Shown here one piece after another: positions 22,261 through 34,512 of a stretch of DNA of 64,000 nucleotides (the stretch's first letter is position 1; the number at the start of each line of letters is the position of its first letter). Origin of the DNA: Tetragonia tetragonoides (taxonomy: Eukaryota > Streptophyta > Magnoliopsida > Caryophyllales > Aizoaceae). A program made the position numbers and the translations under genes. The DNA is taken from NCBI GenBank assembly GCA_038025085.1, contig CM076147.1, positions 41,228,766 to 41,292,765 of the forward strand, given 5' to 3'. The notes under the pieces are model-generated. The model searched no databases. It had not been told where the DNA came from and saw only the letters and a list, made by a program, of their open reading frames with translations.

Positions 22261-22805
22261 CAATTAAGGTATTATTTTTCTATTATATATGTATAAGGGC
22301 ATAGAGTTCATTTAACTTCACAAATGAGGTCCCCTAAAAATCATTTAGCCCATGACTTTTTAACTTTTATATTTTGAAATGAATTATGGAGTATTAATAT
22401 AAAAGGAAAAAAAAAGGTTTGTTCTTTATAGAAACAAAAGTATAAATTAGAAATAAATAATGTAGAGCAATATGTCTAACCCGTACGTGCATAGAGCGCG
22501 TCCAGCGCCATATAGGATTGTCATGTAAACAAGTCATTAAACAAAAAATAAAGATTGCCATGTAAGTTTGTTTCCACATGTTGGTTGCCGTAATTAAAAT
22601 GAAGCAAATATGTTTATCGCATGCATGACACATATTTGATTACTAGGTTGCAGCACCTAGGCAATTAGTATCAACAAAATAATTAATATGCGGGTAAAAT
22701 GGAAAGAGTACTATTAGAGTTAGTATTCTATTAACATAAAATGAAACATTTACATATAAGTGTATTAACATGAACCCGTGCATCACACGTGCTTTATAAC
22801 TAGTA

Positions 22806-24078
22806 TCTATATATTAGAGGCATTTTCTGACAGTATTGGAAGCGTCCACCTAAACGAGTCATTGTAATGAAATTTTAAAATAAATATAAGATAGAAATAT
22901 ATATTTTGGTATAGAATATATACTAAAGTTGTATTTTCCTAAATCCTTAAAGAGTACGTACACTATTAATTAGAGATTTTAGAATATATATACTAAAGTT
23001 GTACTTTCCTAAATCATTAAAGAGTAGACTATTAGATTTTAAAAAGTATATAACTTTAGTTTCACCGCTTAAGAAATTAAATTTCTTACACCATTAGAAC
23101 GAGTACGAAATATCCTTTAAAATGAGACTCATTTGTAGTATGTTCTATTGATTTACAACATTAGACGCATCCACCTAATTGGTAATTAGCTTGACAAGCT
23201 GACATAACTAAAGAGTTGCATGTAAAAATAAGAGAAAAGATATGTATATTAGTTATAAAAATTTAAAAAGCAATCTCAAGATAAAATATAATAAAAAGAG
23301 TATGTGTAGAATAAAGAAATAAACGATTAATTTAAAATAATTCTAGGTCCAATCTTTAATAGGAAACTTTATCATTATCACGTATAATTTTATAATTGTA
23401 CGTAATATACTGATCATCCATGTTATTTTAGGGTTCCAATTTATGTTCCCTTCAACTTTATAATTATTAATGTACTCCCTGCGGACCACAAATAAAATTA
23501 CATTGGACTTTTTGCGTTCTTCAAGGCAGTAGTTTGACCGCATATAACTTTGAGAAAACAAGCAAACATTGAAATATGTTTTGTTATTCTAAGATTTACG
23601 TCTAAAACTTCATTATTTTCTGAAAAGTAGTTATGTATGCATTAGACATTTAAATTGATTTTACCATAAAAGAAGGATCATATCTTTGGAATGTTAGTTG
23701 TACATTTATATTAACATAAGAGTATTGTCGTACCCACATCAAGCATAGAAAGACTTTGAAACTATTACCTCTTGGATCATGCAACATATGGGATGAGTTA
23801 ATTAATAGTTAATTGAAATTGATGATAAGAGTTCAAATTAGATAAAATGCCATATAAGTCATAGTAATCTTTTTTTTTTTTTTTGAGTGAAAAGTGATAG
23901 TAATCTTATTATATGACATTCATGATATTAAATGAATTATATAAATATTTATCCATATATTACTAATAGTTTTTCATAAGTGACAATTACACTTTGATTT
24001 TTCGATGAAATTAATAATCACGTTATATTAGTTTTATTATATAATCCCAGTCCGTGCAACGCACGGGCATCCACCTAG
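22806..24078 (+). mobile_element. non-autonomous Helitron candidate
   Basis: Begins TCTATATATTAGAGGCATTT after an A. Ends with hairpin CCGTGC-AAC-GCACGG (24052-24066), then GCATCCACCTAG and a host T at 24079, the CTRR-type terminus. It has no TIRs and no target duplication, as expected for rolling-circle elements. Inside is a tandem duplication of about 65 bp (about 22913-23041, TACTAAAGTTGTA units). The start lies 3 bp after the upstream element's CTAG. 1.27 kb, no coding. Confidence 0.6.
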
Positions 24079-24079
24079 T

Positions 24080-24474
24080 TTGCTTGAATTAAAAACAAAT
24101 TATTATTTTTTCTTTTTCAGGCGGAAGTAGTAGAATGAATTTTTAAATGAACGAGTCAAAGCTACAGGCCCAAGTGTCGATTGAACTTGTGCGGTGTTAG
24201 GTTTGGGCCGTATCTTTATTCGTATATTTAACATGAAAGAGAAATTCCAAATGAAACCCATCATTTTGGAGGGCCCATATTTGCACCTATTGCAGTAACT
24301 TGGGCTATATAGGCGGCTTCTGGCAAATGATACTGTAAAGTAAAAAAATATTGTTGGGTGGGTTAGTCAATTATCATGATCCCTTGATCCTTAAGCTTTA
24401 AAACGAGCCCACAGTCCAGAATCATACACCGGGACAAGCCAAACCTCTAAAAATTGTACAACAACAATTATTCT
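24080..24474. other. intergenic, nothing recognised
   Basis: No gene or complete repeat seen between the Helitron end and the next MITE. Confidence 0.4.
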
Positions 24475-24484
24475 AATACAACAG

Positions 24485-24720
24485 GTTTTGAGTGGACTTA
24501 GTCCACTGTGGACCAAGTAATTTTGAGGGGTGACTCCAGGTGAAGTAGGGATGGTTCTAGGTAAAGTAAGTGGGTAGCTCTAGGTGAAGTAATTTTGAGG
24601 GGTGGCTTTAGGTGAAGTAGGGGTGACCCACTTTTAGAGGGGGGTGACTCCAAGTGAAGTAGGCGGTGACTCCAAGTATTGGTCCATCATGGACTAAGTC
24701 CACACAAATTTTTGTAACTC
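24485..24720. mobile_element. MITE copy D of the GTGTGGACTT family, minisatellite inverted
   Basis: Ends AGTGGACTTAGTCCACTGTG and GGTCCATCATGGACTAAGTC, then CACACAAATTTTTGTA. The interior is tandem units of GGGGTGACTCCAGGTGAAGTAG type, the reverse complement of the repeats in copies A and B. A solitary right end of the same family lies at 25610-25645. Confidence 0.75.
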
Positions 24721-25002
24721 TAATAATAACAACCTCGATGATGAAAAACAAAATAATAATAACAACCTCCCCATTTGATTTAGCACAAAATTTATATAAA
24801 ACGGTCTCACCTTAAGATGATCGTTACATTTGAGGGAAAATGGTTGTTTTTGAAGTAAAACTTATCAAAAGAAAGTTACATTTGAAATAAAAAATGTTTA
24901 TTTTTGATTATCTCATCATGAAACAATTTAACACAAGAATTTTTGAACTATCAGCGAAAAGTGTCAGTATTACACCCTCGCTAGAAATATCTAATGGTCT
25001 AA

Positions 25003-25175
25003 GGCCATGTTCTCTTCAATGGAATGATGCGGGACGGTGAGGAACGGAAAGAAACGGAACGGAACAGAACGAAACGGCGCGACGCGGATGATTCAAAAAA
25101 TGTGAGACAAAATAAAGTATAGAATGCGGAACGGAACGGATCGAATTGGAACGGAACGGAACGGAACGCTAACTC
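25003..25175. mobile_element. Harbinger-like MITE, GGCCnTGTTCT family, copy 4 (right end lost)
   Basis: Left end GGCCATGTTCTCTTCAATGG is preceded by TAA (25000-25002). The family interior of GGAACGGAACG repeats continues to about 25168, then breaks off at GCTAACTCAC without the expected GAACAGGGCC end. Confidence 0.65.
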
Positions 25176-25429
25176 ACAATATTCAACAAGGATAGTGAAT
25201 TATAAGTGATTGGTACACACTAGGTGTATGCATACTCCAATTTATGTGAGGGGAGATAGAGTGTGGACCATACTCCTTTAGATTGGAGAGGGGTAGTTTG
25301 TGTAGCGGAAAAAAGGGGAGATGAGAGTAATAGACACACCAAAATCAGCCCATAGACCAAGGATATAGTGCAAATGTTATAGGGAGATATTAAACTCCCA
25401 ATGGGTCGGGACAAGGCCCATGGATGAGG

Positions 25430-25570
25430 AGAGTAACACCACATACAAGTCAAGTGAGGGTCCATCCTAAAACTAATTGGCAATAGGAGGAGTAGCTCAC
25501 TTGACTTATATGTTGGTATTTCTCCCTCAAATATTCCGATGTGAGACTCTAGTCCTCACTATTCTTTAAC
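25430..25570 (+). repeat. LTR-like fragment, family with ATTCCGATGTGAGACTC
   Basis: CTAAAACTAATTGGCAATAG, then GCTCACTTGACTTATATGTT and ATTCCGATGTGAGACTC are shared with 35940-36060 (same strand) and, inverted, with 34141-34262. This layout is common in plant LTRs. No complete element is visible. Confidence 0.5.
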
Positions 25571-25644
25571 AGGACATGTAACATATTTTTTTTAAAAAAA
25601 TTAGTCTCTTGGTCCACTGTCGACTTAGTCCAAACAAGATTTTG

Positions 25645-28140
25645 TACACTAAAATTGGTAACACTTCCCATTCATTTTCCATTCAACATAGTATAAGCTG
25701 TATAAACTATAAAATATGAATAAGAAAAAATAATTCAAGGCAATGTTTAGGAGGAAGATATATACTGAATTTGAGATTTGTCAATAAACGTAGCAGCATC
25801 AATGCTGTGACATATCACAAGACAATACAACTTTTTCCAGCATTGACAACCTTTAGTAAGATGCTTTCCTTTTGCTTTCAATTGTGATTCTTATTATTTC
25901 TCATCAGTAAAAAGCTAACCATTACGTAAGAAGAAGAGAAGAAAAAGATAAACCTTTTCAATAATCCACAATATATAAAAAATACTTACGCATACTTGAT
26001 TATTGATCACATGGTGTTGATCCCAATGCCTAAACTAATTAAGATAAATAGATCATCATATAGCATGCCATAGTAAAAATTTGTCTTCATCAATGGCCTT
26101 GAAGGGCAAAAAAAAAAAAAGAAAAAAAAAAGACACACACCAACACATCAGAAAAAGAGCAAAGAAAAAGAGGGAGTATTATTGTAAAGGGGGCTAAAGA
26201 CAGATTCAGGGGTACACCAATCAAGTAGGTTAGGGTTTCTTTCTATTAAATTTGGTACGGTATAATGATGTATGCAGGATATTTTGATTTAAATAAAAAA
26301 AAATTCTCTTTATATCATTCTTACTTGCTCATAAAAAAATTCAAAATGATCTTTATAATCATTTGCCATTTATCCCAAAGGATTCTTCAAGTGCAAGCCT
26401 TTTCTTTTCAAGTATGTAAATTTGATTATTCTTTTATTCTATGACCCACTTTATTATAACTATACTAATTTTCCTTTGGACCTGAGTTCTTATTCTCTTG
26501 TGTGCTCTAGCCTCTAGCAACTGACCAGTTGTCCAAATGAGACAGAAAGTAGAGGAAAAGAAAACTTAATCAAGGAATAAACGATAAGCATAGCAAATTA
26601 TTAATTGACTTGATTTGCATGTTATTGTATTCACATTCACATATTCACTTGTTGTTGTCTCGATAATCAGCTAGATTAAATCTGGGAATTTAGCTAAAAG
26701 TCACTCGATATATGCATTTCTATCAAGTACTTTCTTGAACATATCTGTGAAGTAATCATGCTTTCTTTTTAAGTACTAGTATTCTTTTACCCTACTATAC
26801 TTGTTTTCCCCCGAAAATAAAAACAAACATTTGCCAAGACTTAAATTTTTTGTGCCAAGCATTCTATTATTACCCTACTATCTCATCTTTAACGGAGAAT
26901 AAGTATTCTCATAATTACATACATGGACATCGATCATTATTGTCATCTGATCTATCTATATGTCGCAATCTCACAATGGAATAATGTATAAGCAAATATA
27001 TAGAGGGTGGTTAGTGTAAATGTGTAAAGGAAAAGGAGAAATGAGGGGTACATTGCATTTATTACAATATCGGTCGAATTACCAAATTGGTATTCTTAAT
27101 GGACCCCTAGTAACATATTGGTATTCTTAATGGCTCCGGCGACGATAGAGTATTTTTATTGATCTCCGACGACAATTTAGGTATATGATCAATTGCTACT
27201 TCTAGAAAAATGTTTAGTTATCCTTGAAAACTAATGGTTCGAGATCAGATTCATAGGTGATAGCAACAAACGTACAAAACGCTAAACAATGGTTTGTGTC
27301 AATGGTTTAATAAATTGGAAGAAAAGTAATAATAATCATCAATATAGAGCTCGTGCTAGTTTAGAGCATACAGAGTATATTTTTTTGGCATGTTTCTCAA
27401 ATACAGTGACATAGTGGAATTTACATGTTTAATTTTTCTTGCGGCTAATTACCAGATGCAAGGAGTTAGTTGGTAAGGACTTAAGGAGGATTTAAGGAGA
27501 CCAGACAAAATTCTCATATTATAACTGAGTGCATTAAAATATGTAATTCCTTACCATTGTACTGTTAAAACATGGTACATTTTATATCAACAACGTAACC
27601 TTTAAGTTCTTGACTAAGTGATACACTTGTATATCAACTAAATTTTGTTAGTTTATCTTTCCAAGCATATAAGTCCATAAAACTCCACATCAGTTCACAT
27701 ACACACTTAAACTAGAACTAAAAAAATGTAAAAGTCAACCTAAAAACTTGTAAAACGTACTCCGTCCTAAACATATATTCTATAAAACTAATAGTACATT
27801 ATATATGTCCCACTAAGGAGACCTCTCCTTGTTTTCTTAAGTTGCTCCAATTGAAAAACCTTCCAATGGACGCTCCTCAATGTGACCATTCGACGAAAAG
27901 CAAAGCTGATGGACTCCTGCTACACCAACACTCCCCCTCTCTTATTTGTATCAACAAAAATAATAGTAATGCTATTACTATAAATAAATCCCCAAAAAGC
28001 AGGAAATATGGACCCCTCTCTGACTTCCACTAACATATTCCCCCATGATCACATTAACAAATCTAAAAGTTAGATTTCCAATCCAATGACATCCCCCACA
28101 TTCTCTTACTGTCTTTCTCTCTCTTCCCTGTTCTGGAATT
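25645..28140. other. long intergenic region
   Basis: Mostly single-copy-looking AT-rich DNA. A-rich tracts at 26108-26133, and Stowaway-like fragments near 27757 (ACTCCGTCC). No gene supported. Confidence 0.45.
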
Positions 28141-28144
28141 CAAT

Positions 28145-28672
28145 TATTCCACCCATCCATCACCCTCTCTCTAATCTCTAATCACTAGTCTCTACTCTCT
28201 ACATTTAAACATAGATGTATTGTAATGTTGCCAAGTACTCCATATACTTACACTTATTAGAAATTAATGACATGATTTTACTCAATCAGATCAAATCAAC
28301 GGAAATCAGTACAAAGAACACACCCTTTGTCATTATTAGGGCTAATAAAGATTATTCCTATACATTTGTACGACTTTCACAAATCTTAGATATGCAGTAG
28401 GTTTCAAGTATTCCATCCATCACCCTCTTCTAAACTCTACTCTCTACCCTCTTCTCTCCTCTTTAAAGGTAATATAAATCTATTGTAATGTTGCCAAGTA
28501 CTTCATATACTTACACTCAATGAAAATCAATGACAAGATTTTACTAAATCATATCAAATCAGAGGGAATCAATAAAAAGAACACGCCATTTATTGTGAAG
28601 GCGCTATTAACAAAAAAGTTATTCCTAGACATTGTAAGAATTTCACAAATCTTAGATATGGATCAGAGTAGA
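28145..28672. repeat. diverged tandem duplication, period about 264 bp
   Basis: TATTGTAATGTTGCCAAGTA occurs at about 28217 and again at about 28481. Flanking blocks CCATCCATCACCCTC, TTTTACT-AATCA-ATCAAATCA and TTTCACAAATCTTAGATATG are also present twice in the same order. Copies are clearly diverged with small indels. No coding sense. Confidence 0.8.
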
Positions 28673-29618
28673 TTTTAAGTTACATTAGGATCATACAAAT
28701 TGTATCCATCCATCCACGCACGTCAATATTTAATATGGATCTCATCAAAAGAAAAGAAAAGAAAATAAAACTAAGTAGAAGTAATGTGTAAGGCATAATA
28801 TGGAACTTTGTGACTTTGATATAGACAAAGACATGAACAACTTGATCTTATTCTTTGTAATATAAATGCAGGAAACAATGAATCTTATATATGGTTGAAC
28901 TAATTGAGTGAGGATTTTAGCACTCCATGACTTGTTATTCATAGTTGCTCATCATGAAAACTCTCAACAAAGCAATAACAATGAGATCAATGGAGTGCTA
29001 ATATCTTCATCCAACCTATGTTTAGCTCTAATAATCTTCGTGTGACTACTTTTTCCTAACATGGTTTTTTTTTGTTTGTGAAATGGTAGCCAACCCTAAC
29101 ACTAGCTAGCTACAATAATAATAATAATAATTAACAATCATAATCTTGCAACAATTATTACAAATCAAGAAGATGAGTACTTTCCCTTAGCTTGCTTGGC
29201 CAGCTTCTTATTGGTCCCATGAATTCCTTTTTTTTTTTAGCTGTCCAAACTGGTCCATCCTTCCCTTTGCCTATCCATTGGATTGAAAGCCATATTCCAT
29301 TCTTTTCATATTCACAATTTTTTTTTCCCTCCATTTGCCTCTTCGTTGTCCTTGCTAGTACTACACACACAGCTAAAATCATATGGCTGCATTTTCATAA
29401 CGTCATTGCATTGCACCTTCTTTTTCATCCTTTTCGATCCTCGATCGATCAATCTTTTCAATCGTTTCGAGCTCTCACTTTCAACTTTGGCTGGAAGGAT
29501 TCCATTGATAAGATATACCCTAAATTGTTTTTTTCCTCATCATCGCATCAATATCAAAATCAGTTCTAATAAGCCGAGCCGATTTCCATTTCATTCTCTG
29601 CTTCTCCTAAGTGACCCC
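28673..29618. other. 3' flank of the bHLH gene (minus-strand gene ends at 29619)
   Basis: AT-rich, with a short (AAT)n at 29115-29130. It probably includes the 3' UTR of the bHLH gene near 29300-29618. Open frames at 29158-29726 overlap that gene's 3' end and are not supported. Confidence 0.45.
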
Positions 29619-31119
29619 TTATCTAAACGTCCCTCCAAATGTAGGAGTCCAAAAATCTACAGTTGTTTCATGTGTTACAGGAAAGGTGCTAGAAACCGGT
29701 ACCAAGCACAAACCTCGGCTCCTTAGATCTTGTTTTGGTCCATCTGGATCAGTCTTTGCCTTTTCATTACTCTACATTAAGGTTGAATGTCACATAACAT
29801 TACATTAAGCAATACTAATAAGTAATAATTATTTAAAAACCTTAAAGATTTGATGTAAAACTATATATGGTAGTAAAAGAGAATATATACCGGTTGTTGG
29901 TGTTGTTGATAGGTGGCTCCACTCTTCAAGTATGGGGTGCTTAAAACCTGTCATACATCCCAACAATACAAAATCTTTACATCATCAGAATGAGTTGACG
30001 ATTCTTAACTTTCTTTTTTTGTTTTCTCCTAGAACTCTTATTTACATTCTTAAATTAACCTCTTCCGGTCCACATACACTTTATGAGTGGGAGTGAACTG
30101 AAACAACAACATCAACAACAACTACTACTACGTCCCAAGCAGGTTTTGAGATGATCAAGTTGAATCGTATGTACGTAGTTTTACTCCTCACATGTACTCG
30201 ATCAGATGTAAGAAGCTATATTTCTGAAAGCACAAATAATTTCATGTTCCTTGTTTTGCTACGAGTTATTGCCTTATGTAACCTTTTACAAACAGTCACC
30301 AAATTCATTCTTGCCTTCTTGGCAGAAATCTTTGTAGGAACGTCGTTATAATATAAGATATTTCCATCTAATTAATCAGGAGTATTACCATTTATTAAAG
30401 TGGCTTATTCTAAAGAGAACTTACACTGACTTGTTCATGGAGAAACTTGATGTACTCAATGGCTTCTGAAAGGACTGACGCTGTATCGGTCTGAAAAAGG
30501 GAGAGAAGAGAAAAAAGAAATACCAGGATTCAATTATACATACAGGGACCAATAAAACTAGTGCACTGATCAAAAAAGAAAAAAGAAAAAAAAAGCCTAA
30601 AGGTAAGCTTTTGTAACCAAAATTCAGAAACAAGAATGACATTTGATGCATCATCAAGCAATACCATGCTCAGCTCTTTTGTTAAAAGTGATAAATATAA
30701 ACTTAAAAAAAAAAAAAAAAAAAACTAAAACTTAAAGCTGGGTTTTGGGGCAGGAAGAATTCAGAACCACACATGATCATTTTTTATTTTTTTTTTGGTT
30801 GTTACCTTTCCGAAAGGCGAAACTAATTGTTGGAGCGCAGTGATTCTGTCCCCCATCTTCTCTTTTCTCACCTGGTAAAAAGATTATTTTTCCCACAATC
30901 AATCAATATCATCAATCTTAGCAATATCATTTAGCTACCTCTTTCATCAATCTGTTCAAACAACTTGAATTAACATGTTACTACTATAATTTTACTATAC
31001 TAGTACGTTTTAAGTACTATTATACTCCATATACTGTACTATGTATTACATCCAAGAAAAGAAAACCTTACCTTAAATGGTGGCAAAGTTGATGATGCAG
31101 GTTCATTCCTTGCCCTTTT

Positions 31120-31164
<45 letters not shown>

Positions 31165-32490
31165 ATTGTTTTCGGAACCACTCTTCTTTGCTGTCGAGCT
31201 CGTATCCCTTACCTCCAGTAATGTATTCTACAAGGAGAACGAAATACCATTCAATATATATACAAAAACTTGTTCAGTACAGAAAACTGTACCCTAGTCA
31301 GTTAAATCAATTTTGTTGTTTTATGGAGTATGGTGTTATTGTACTTATTAGTAAGTTTCACCTTTGGTTTTTCTTCGAACGTTGGCATAGGAAGCTGTGT
31401 TTGTAGCGATGAGAAGAAGCTCGGCCTAACATCAACCATGCTAGCTCCTGGTGTAGACGCATTATTCCAATAAGGCGCACTGTTGGTGAAGTGGAGCTGT
31501 TGTTGTTGTTGCTGCTGCTGTTGTTGTTGATGTTGCTGTTTAGGCGAAGAGGATCGGAGAAACTGAGGAACTTTAGCCCATGACGTCGCCAATTGCGACT
31601 GATGATCGCTTGAATTTACAGCCCCCATTCCAAAGTAATTCTGTTGGTAACCGTTGTTGTTGGCACTGCTAGCACCACCTGTGGCATAATTATTGATTGG
31701 TGTTGTTTGCTGTTGTTGTTGATGCTGATGGTTTTGTTGATCAGAACTTATAAACCCTTGTAGAATACTAGATGGACTACCATAAACTGATGAGGATGAC
31801 GATGAGTCAAGTTGAAAGCTCGTCGGGGTTAAGCCTTGGCAGGTGACTGTGCTCTCCATGGAGCTACAACTCGGTGAAAACTGAGACTGATCAAGGGAAA
31901 AACCTCGCCCTATTTGTTTAAATTCCGAGGAATGATGATGATCTTCGTTGCTCGAAAACAGCTTATTATCTCTAGTACTCCACTGTGAACCAAACATGGC
32001 TCCGCCACCACTAGTGTCCTGCTGAAAATTTGTGTTCAATCCCATACCCTCTTGTAGCATGGACCTGAAGCTGTTTTCCACCTTTTCCGGATTCCTACTG
32101 GACCAAAAATTAACACTTTTTATTCATGACTAATCAATAGTGTTTGTAAACACAAATTTCGAATCTGAAAATAAGTACTTACAGTATAGGCTGCTGGTTC
32201 CAGTCCATGGCCTGTGTAGACAGGCCAAGGCTAACCAACAGAGAGGACTCATCCATCTTGGTGTTCTGGAAGCTGGGGGAGGATTCAGCGGGTGGGACAG
32301 GGTCCACCGTTGTGGACCCTTCTGTCAACCACCCGTATCCACCACCACCACCCCCGTTATTAGCCAGGGTGGTGGTAGAGGATGTAGAAGATGAGCCACC
32401 ACCACCACCACCACCAGTAGCGTCGAACCTAGTCCTAGTAGTTGATGAAGAGTCCCACCAATTTGGTCCTCCACAATAGTCCTCTGCCAT
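29619..32490 (-). CDS. BHLH112: atypical bHLH transcription factor, bHLH112-like
   Basis: Seven exons read right to left: 32490-32183, 32097-31362 (or 32094 start), 31227-31072, 30871-30806, 30490-30425, 29947-29891 and 29753-29619. Joined length is 507 residues (506 with the alternative exon 2 acceptor). N terminus MAEDYCGGPNWWDSS; residues 80-100 hold SLLVSLGLSTQAMDWNQ. Low-complexity linkers follow: Gly and Ser runs, a poly-Gln tract in exon 2 and 17 consecutive Asn in exon 3. The helix-loop-helix lies at about 400-450, split over exons 3-6: PFKVRKEKMGDRITALQQLV, SPFG, then TDTASVLSEAIEYIKFLHEQ. The basic part lacks the classic H-E-R pattern, as known for this subfamily. The C terminus RSRGLCLVPVSS...FWTPTFGGTFR is a family signature. 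Expected nuclear; bHLH112 acts in stress responses in Arabidopsis (family knowledge). The clade is certain; the exact ortholog less so. Confidence 0.92.
31120..31170 (-). repeat. coding trinucleotide repeat (poly-Asn)
   Basis: (GTT)n on plus reads as 17 Asn codons, mostly AAC with AAT near the ends, in exon 3 of the bHLH gene, about 17 residues before the exon 3/4 junction that starts the HLH. Likely length-variable. Confidence 0.9.
31499..31540 (-). repeat. coding CAA/CAG repeat (poly-Gln)
   Basis: Reads QQHQ followed by an unbroken Gln run in exon 2 of the bHLH gene, mixed CAA and CAG codons. A second, shorter Gln/His-rich tract lies at about 31707-31738. Confidence 0.85.
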
Positions 32491-32537
32491 ATGTAGTAGT
32501 TGTATAGCCCTTGGTTTCGCTATCTTGTATGGAATTT

Positions 32538-32553
32538 TCTCTCTCTCTCTCTT
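32538..32553 (-). promoter_or_regulatory. GA-rich 5' UTR tract of the bHLH gene
   Basis: CTCTCTCTCTCTC on plus, 50-60 bp upstream of the minus-strand ATG. GA/CT tracts are common in plant leaders. Confidence 0.5.
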
Positions 32554-32652
32554 GAGCTTAGCTATCAGCTAGGTTGGGTTTGTTGCTTTGGTTTTGGGGG
32601 GTTTGTTTGATAAAAATGAAATGATGAAAACGGTTCGCTACATATGACCACA

Positions 32653-32661
32653 TATTTATAT
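32653..32661 (-). promoter_or_regulatory. TATA box of the bHLH gene
   Basis: On the minus strand AATATAAATATG, with TATAAAT about 165 bp upstream of the ATG, leaving a leader that contains the GA tract. Confidence 0.6.
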
Positions 32662-34140
32662 TGCCGACTTTATACCCTCTGGGGGGGATGAGTGTGAGTG
32701 TACGATAGAAAGCAAAGAGGGGATGTGGTTGACATTTCTAGGACGGGTTTTTTTTGTTCTTTTAGGAGGAGGGACGTTGATGATCAAAGACAGAGACTAA
32801 AGGACACCACATTTTTCAAACTTTTTCAAAAGAAAAAAAAGATATATACTTATTAATTAATTAACCTTTACGTTTTAGCCAAATTTTCTTCTTGTTGTAG
32901 ATAAATAAATCAGGGTCTGTGGAATAATACATTGTTTAATTTATCTACTGCTTAATTAAGCGTATGTACGTGTACTGTGATCATTTCATCCAATGAAAAG
33001 GTGACACGCACGAATTAAGAGCTGCTGCTTTTTCAGTTTTCCGTCTTTGGAATGAGATCTCTTTAACATTACTAGGTAGCTAGCGGTTATGGTATAAGAA
33101 TTTGTGTTAAAGGGTTCAGGTTGCTAATCATGAGGTACTGAATTGAGCAAATTAGAATCTGCCTTCTGCAAAGTTGTCGTCCCCTGTTTCTCTCTTTGGC
33201 TAATTTTTGGATTATGTGATGAGTTAACAAATAGTTATACTCATTACACACATTCTTGCATGATTATATTGTACGACAGAGTTTATAACACTTGCATACA
33301 TTCACTTATGATATTAGAAATTTTTGACATCCTTCGTTAAAAGCACTAACTCATTGCTTACAATTTGAGAAAATACAAGACTTCAATGTAAAAGCTAGTT
33401 AACATGCCAGCGCACACACAAAAATAGTAAGTATAACACCAACTTCTTTTTTTTCTCTTTTTTTTCCCTTACTTTTTCTTTTGGTCGAAATGCACCAGTA
33501 TCATAAATTCATACCATTACGTCACAAAAGATTTACACAAGCCCTCTAAAATGTTATCCTATGGGAATCAATACCCTTACATTTTGCTTTCATAAATGGA
33601 GTACAATGTTTGAAAATTTTACGTCAACAACCTGTGATAGTTAGCTTCGTACTCTTTTTTTATCTACTTATATTCGTAACACTTCGTATTTTGATCATCC
33701 TTCCGCCTCCGTGTAAAGAGTTAAAGATTCTTACATATTAAGAAAATTAAATATGTTGCGTTGATCGTTGAACAAGCTAGTTAGTTTTATTTAATTTTCG
33801 ATTTTTTAAATTTTTATTGTTTTATTTTGAGGTGATGAGTTTTGGATATGGTTAATCATAAAGACTTATATATTGATTCATACTCTGATATACTGAATCA
33901 TAAAATGATGTTGTTCTCATGTGCTCGTCTAGTCGTCTGGTTCTGACAAAAAGGAAATTCTGGGTTTCCTCGGTAATGCAAGTGACCAGTATTCCAAAAC
34001 AGCTAACTGATCTTCTTCTCGTCTGCAAGAATAATTTGTTTTGGTGGCTATGCTGCCAATATTAGTCGCCTTTTATTTTCTTTTTCATGATAAGATTTGA
34101 ATGGTCAAGATGTGGCTAATTCGGTATATTTATATATCAA
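32662..34140. other. upstream region of the bHLH gene / intergenic
   Basis: No gene recognised. Contains (TAAT)-like TTAATTAATTAA near 32851-32864 and a G-run near 32680-32688. Confidence 0.4.
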
Positions 34141-34262
34141 TTGTTGAAGTGGGGTTGTACCACGTTGGCTAAGAAAGAGTGTCTTGAGGTGTTTATAACT
34201 TAGGAGTTACTCCACTCATTGTCAATTGGTTTTATGTTGGAAACTCTTTAACGTTGTAGACA
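34141..34262 (-). repeat. LTR-like fragment, inverted copy of the 25430/35940 family
   Basis: On the minus strand ACATAAAACCAATTGACAAT, then GAGTGGAGTAACTCC and a TGTTGAAGTGGGG end on plus. The plus-strand TGTTGAAGTGGGGTTGTACC looks like an LTR start (TG). Incomplete. Confidence 0.45.
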
Positions 34263-34512
34263 CTATTTGACACTAACTAAATATTTGATATACAGTATTA
34301 ACCTACAATCTACACCAAGATTTCCCTCTTTAATTTTACACCAAAAGAAGAAAAAAAAACTCCATGTTTTGATCTCTTTGGTTCCTTTTTTCTCAAAGTA
34401 GTTCTCGTTAAACCTATTGTGAATTTTTCATGGAAAGTACAAACGTCACCACATGACATTTACACATATCAAGTTGATTAGAGGAGAAAATCGAACTTGA
34501 GACTTCTTATGG

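Larger units (their letters stand above)
20120..22803 (+). mobile_element. possible Helitron remnant; 3' end at about 22774-22803
   Basis: AACCCGTGCATCACACGTGC, then TTTATAACTAG followed by T, has the layout of a plant Helitron 3' end: a short GC hairpin, a spacer of about 10 bp, then CTAG and a host T. The left boundary is unknown; TATATATATAAAGCTGGC near 20127 resembles some Helitron 5' ends but lacks a clear TC start. No Rep/helicase coding is visible. Confidence 0.4.

Noticed and set aside
31077..31406. 109-residue plus-strand frame with a Cys run
   Set aside because: Antisense shadow of bHLH exon 3 and its (AAC)n tract.
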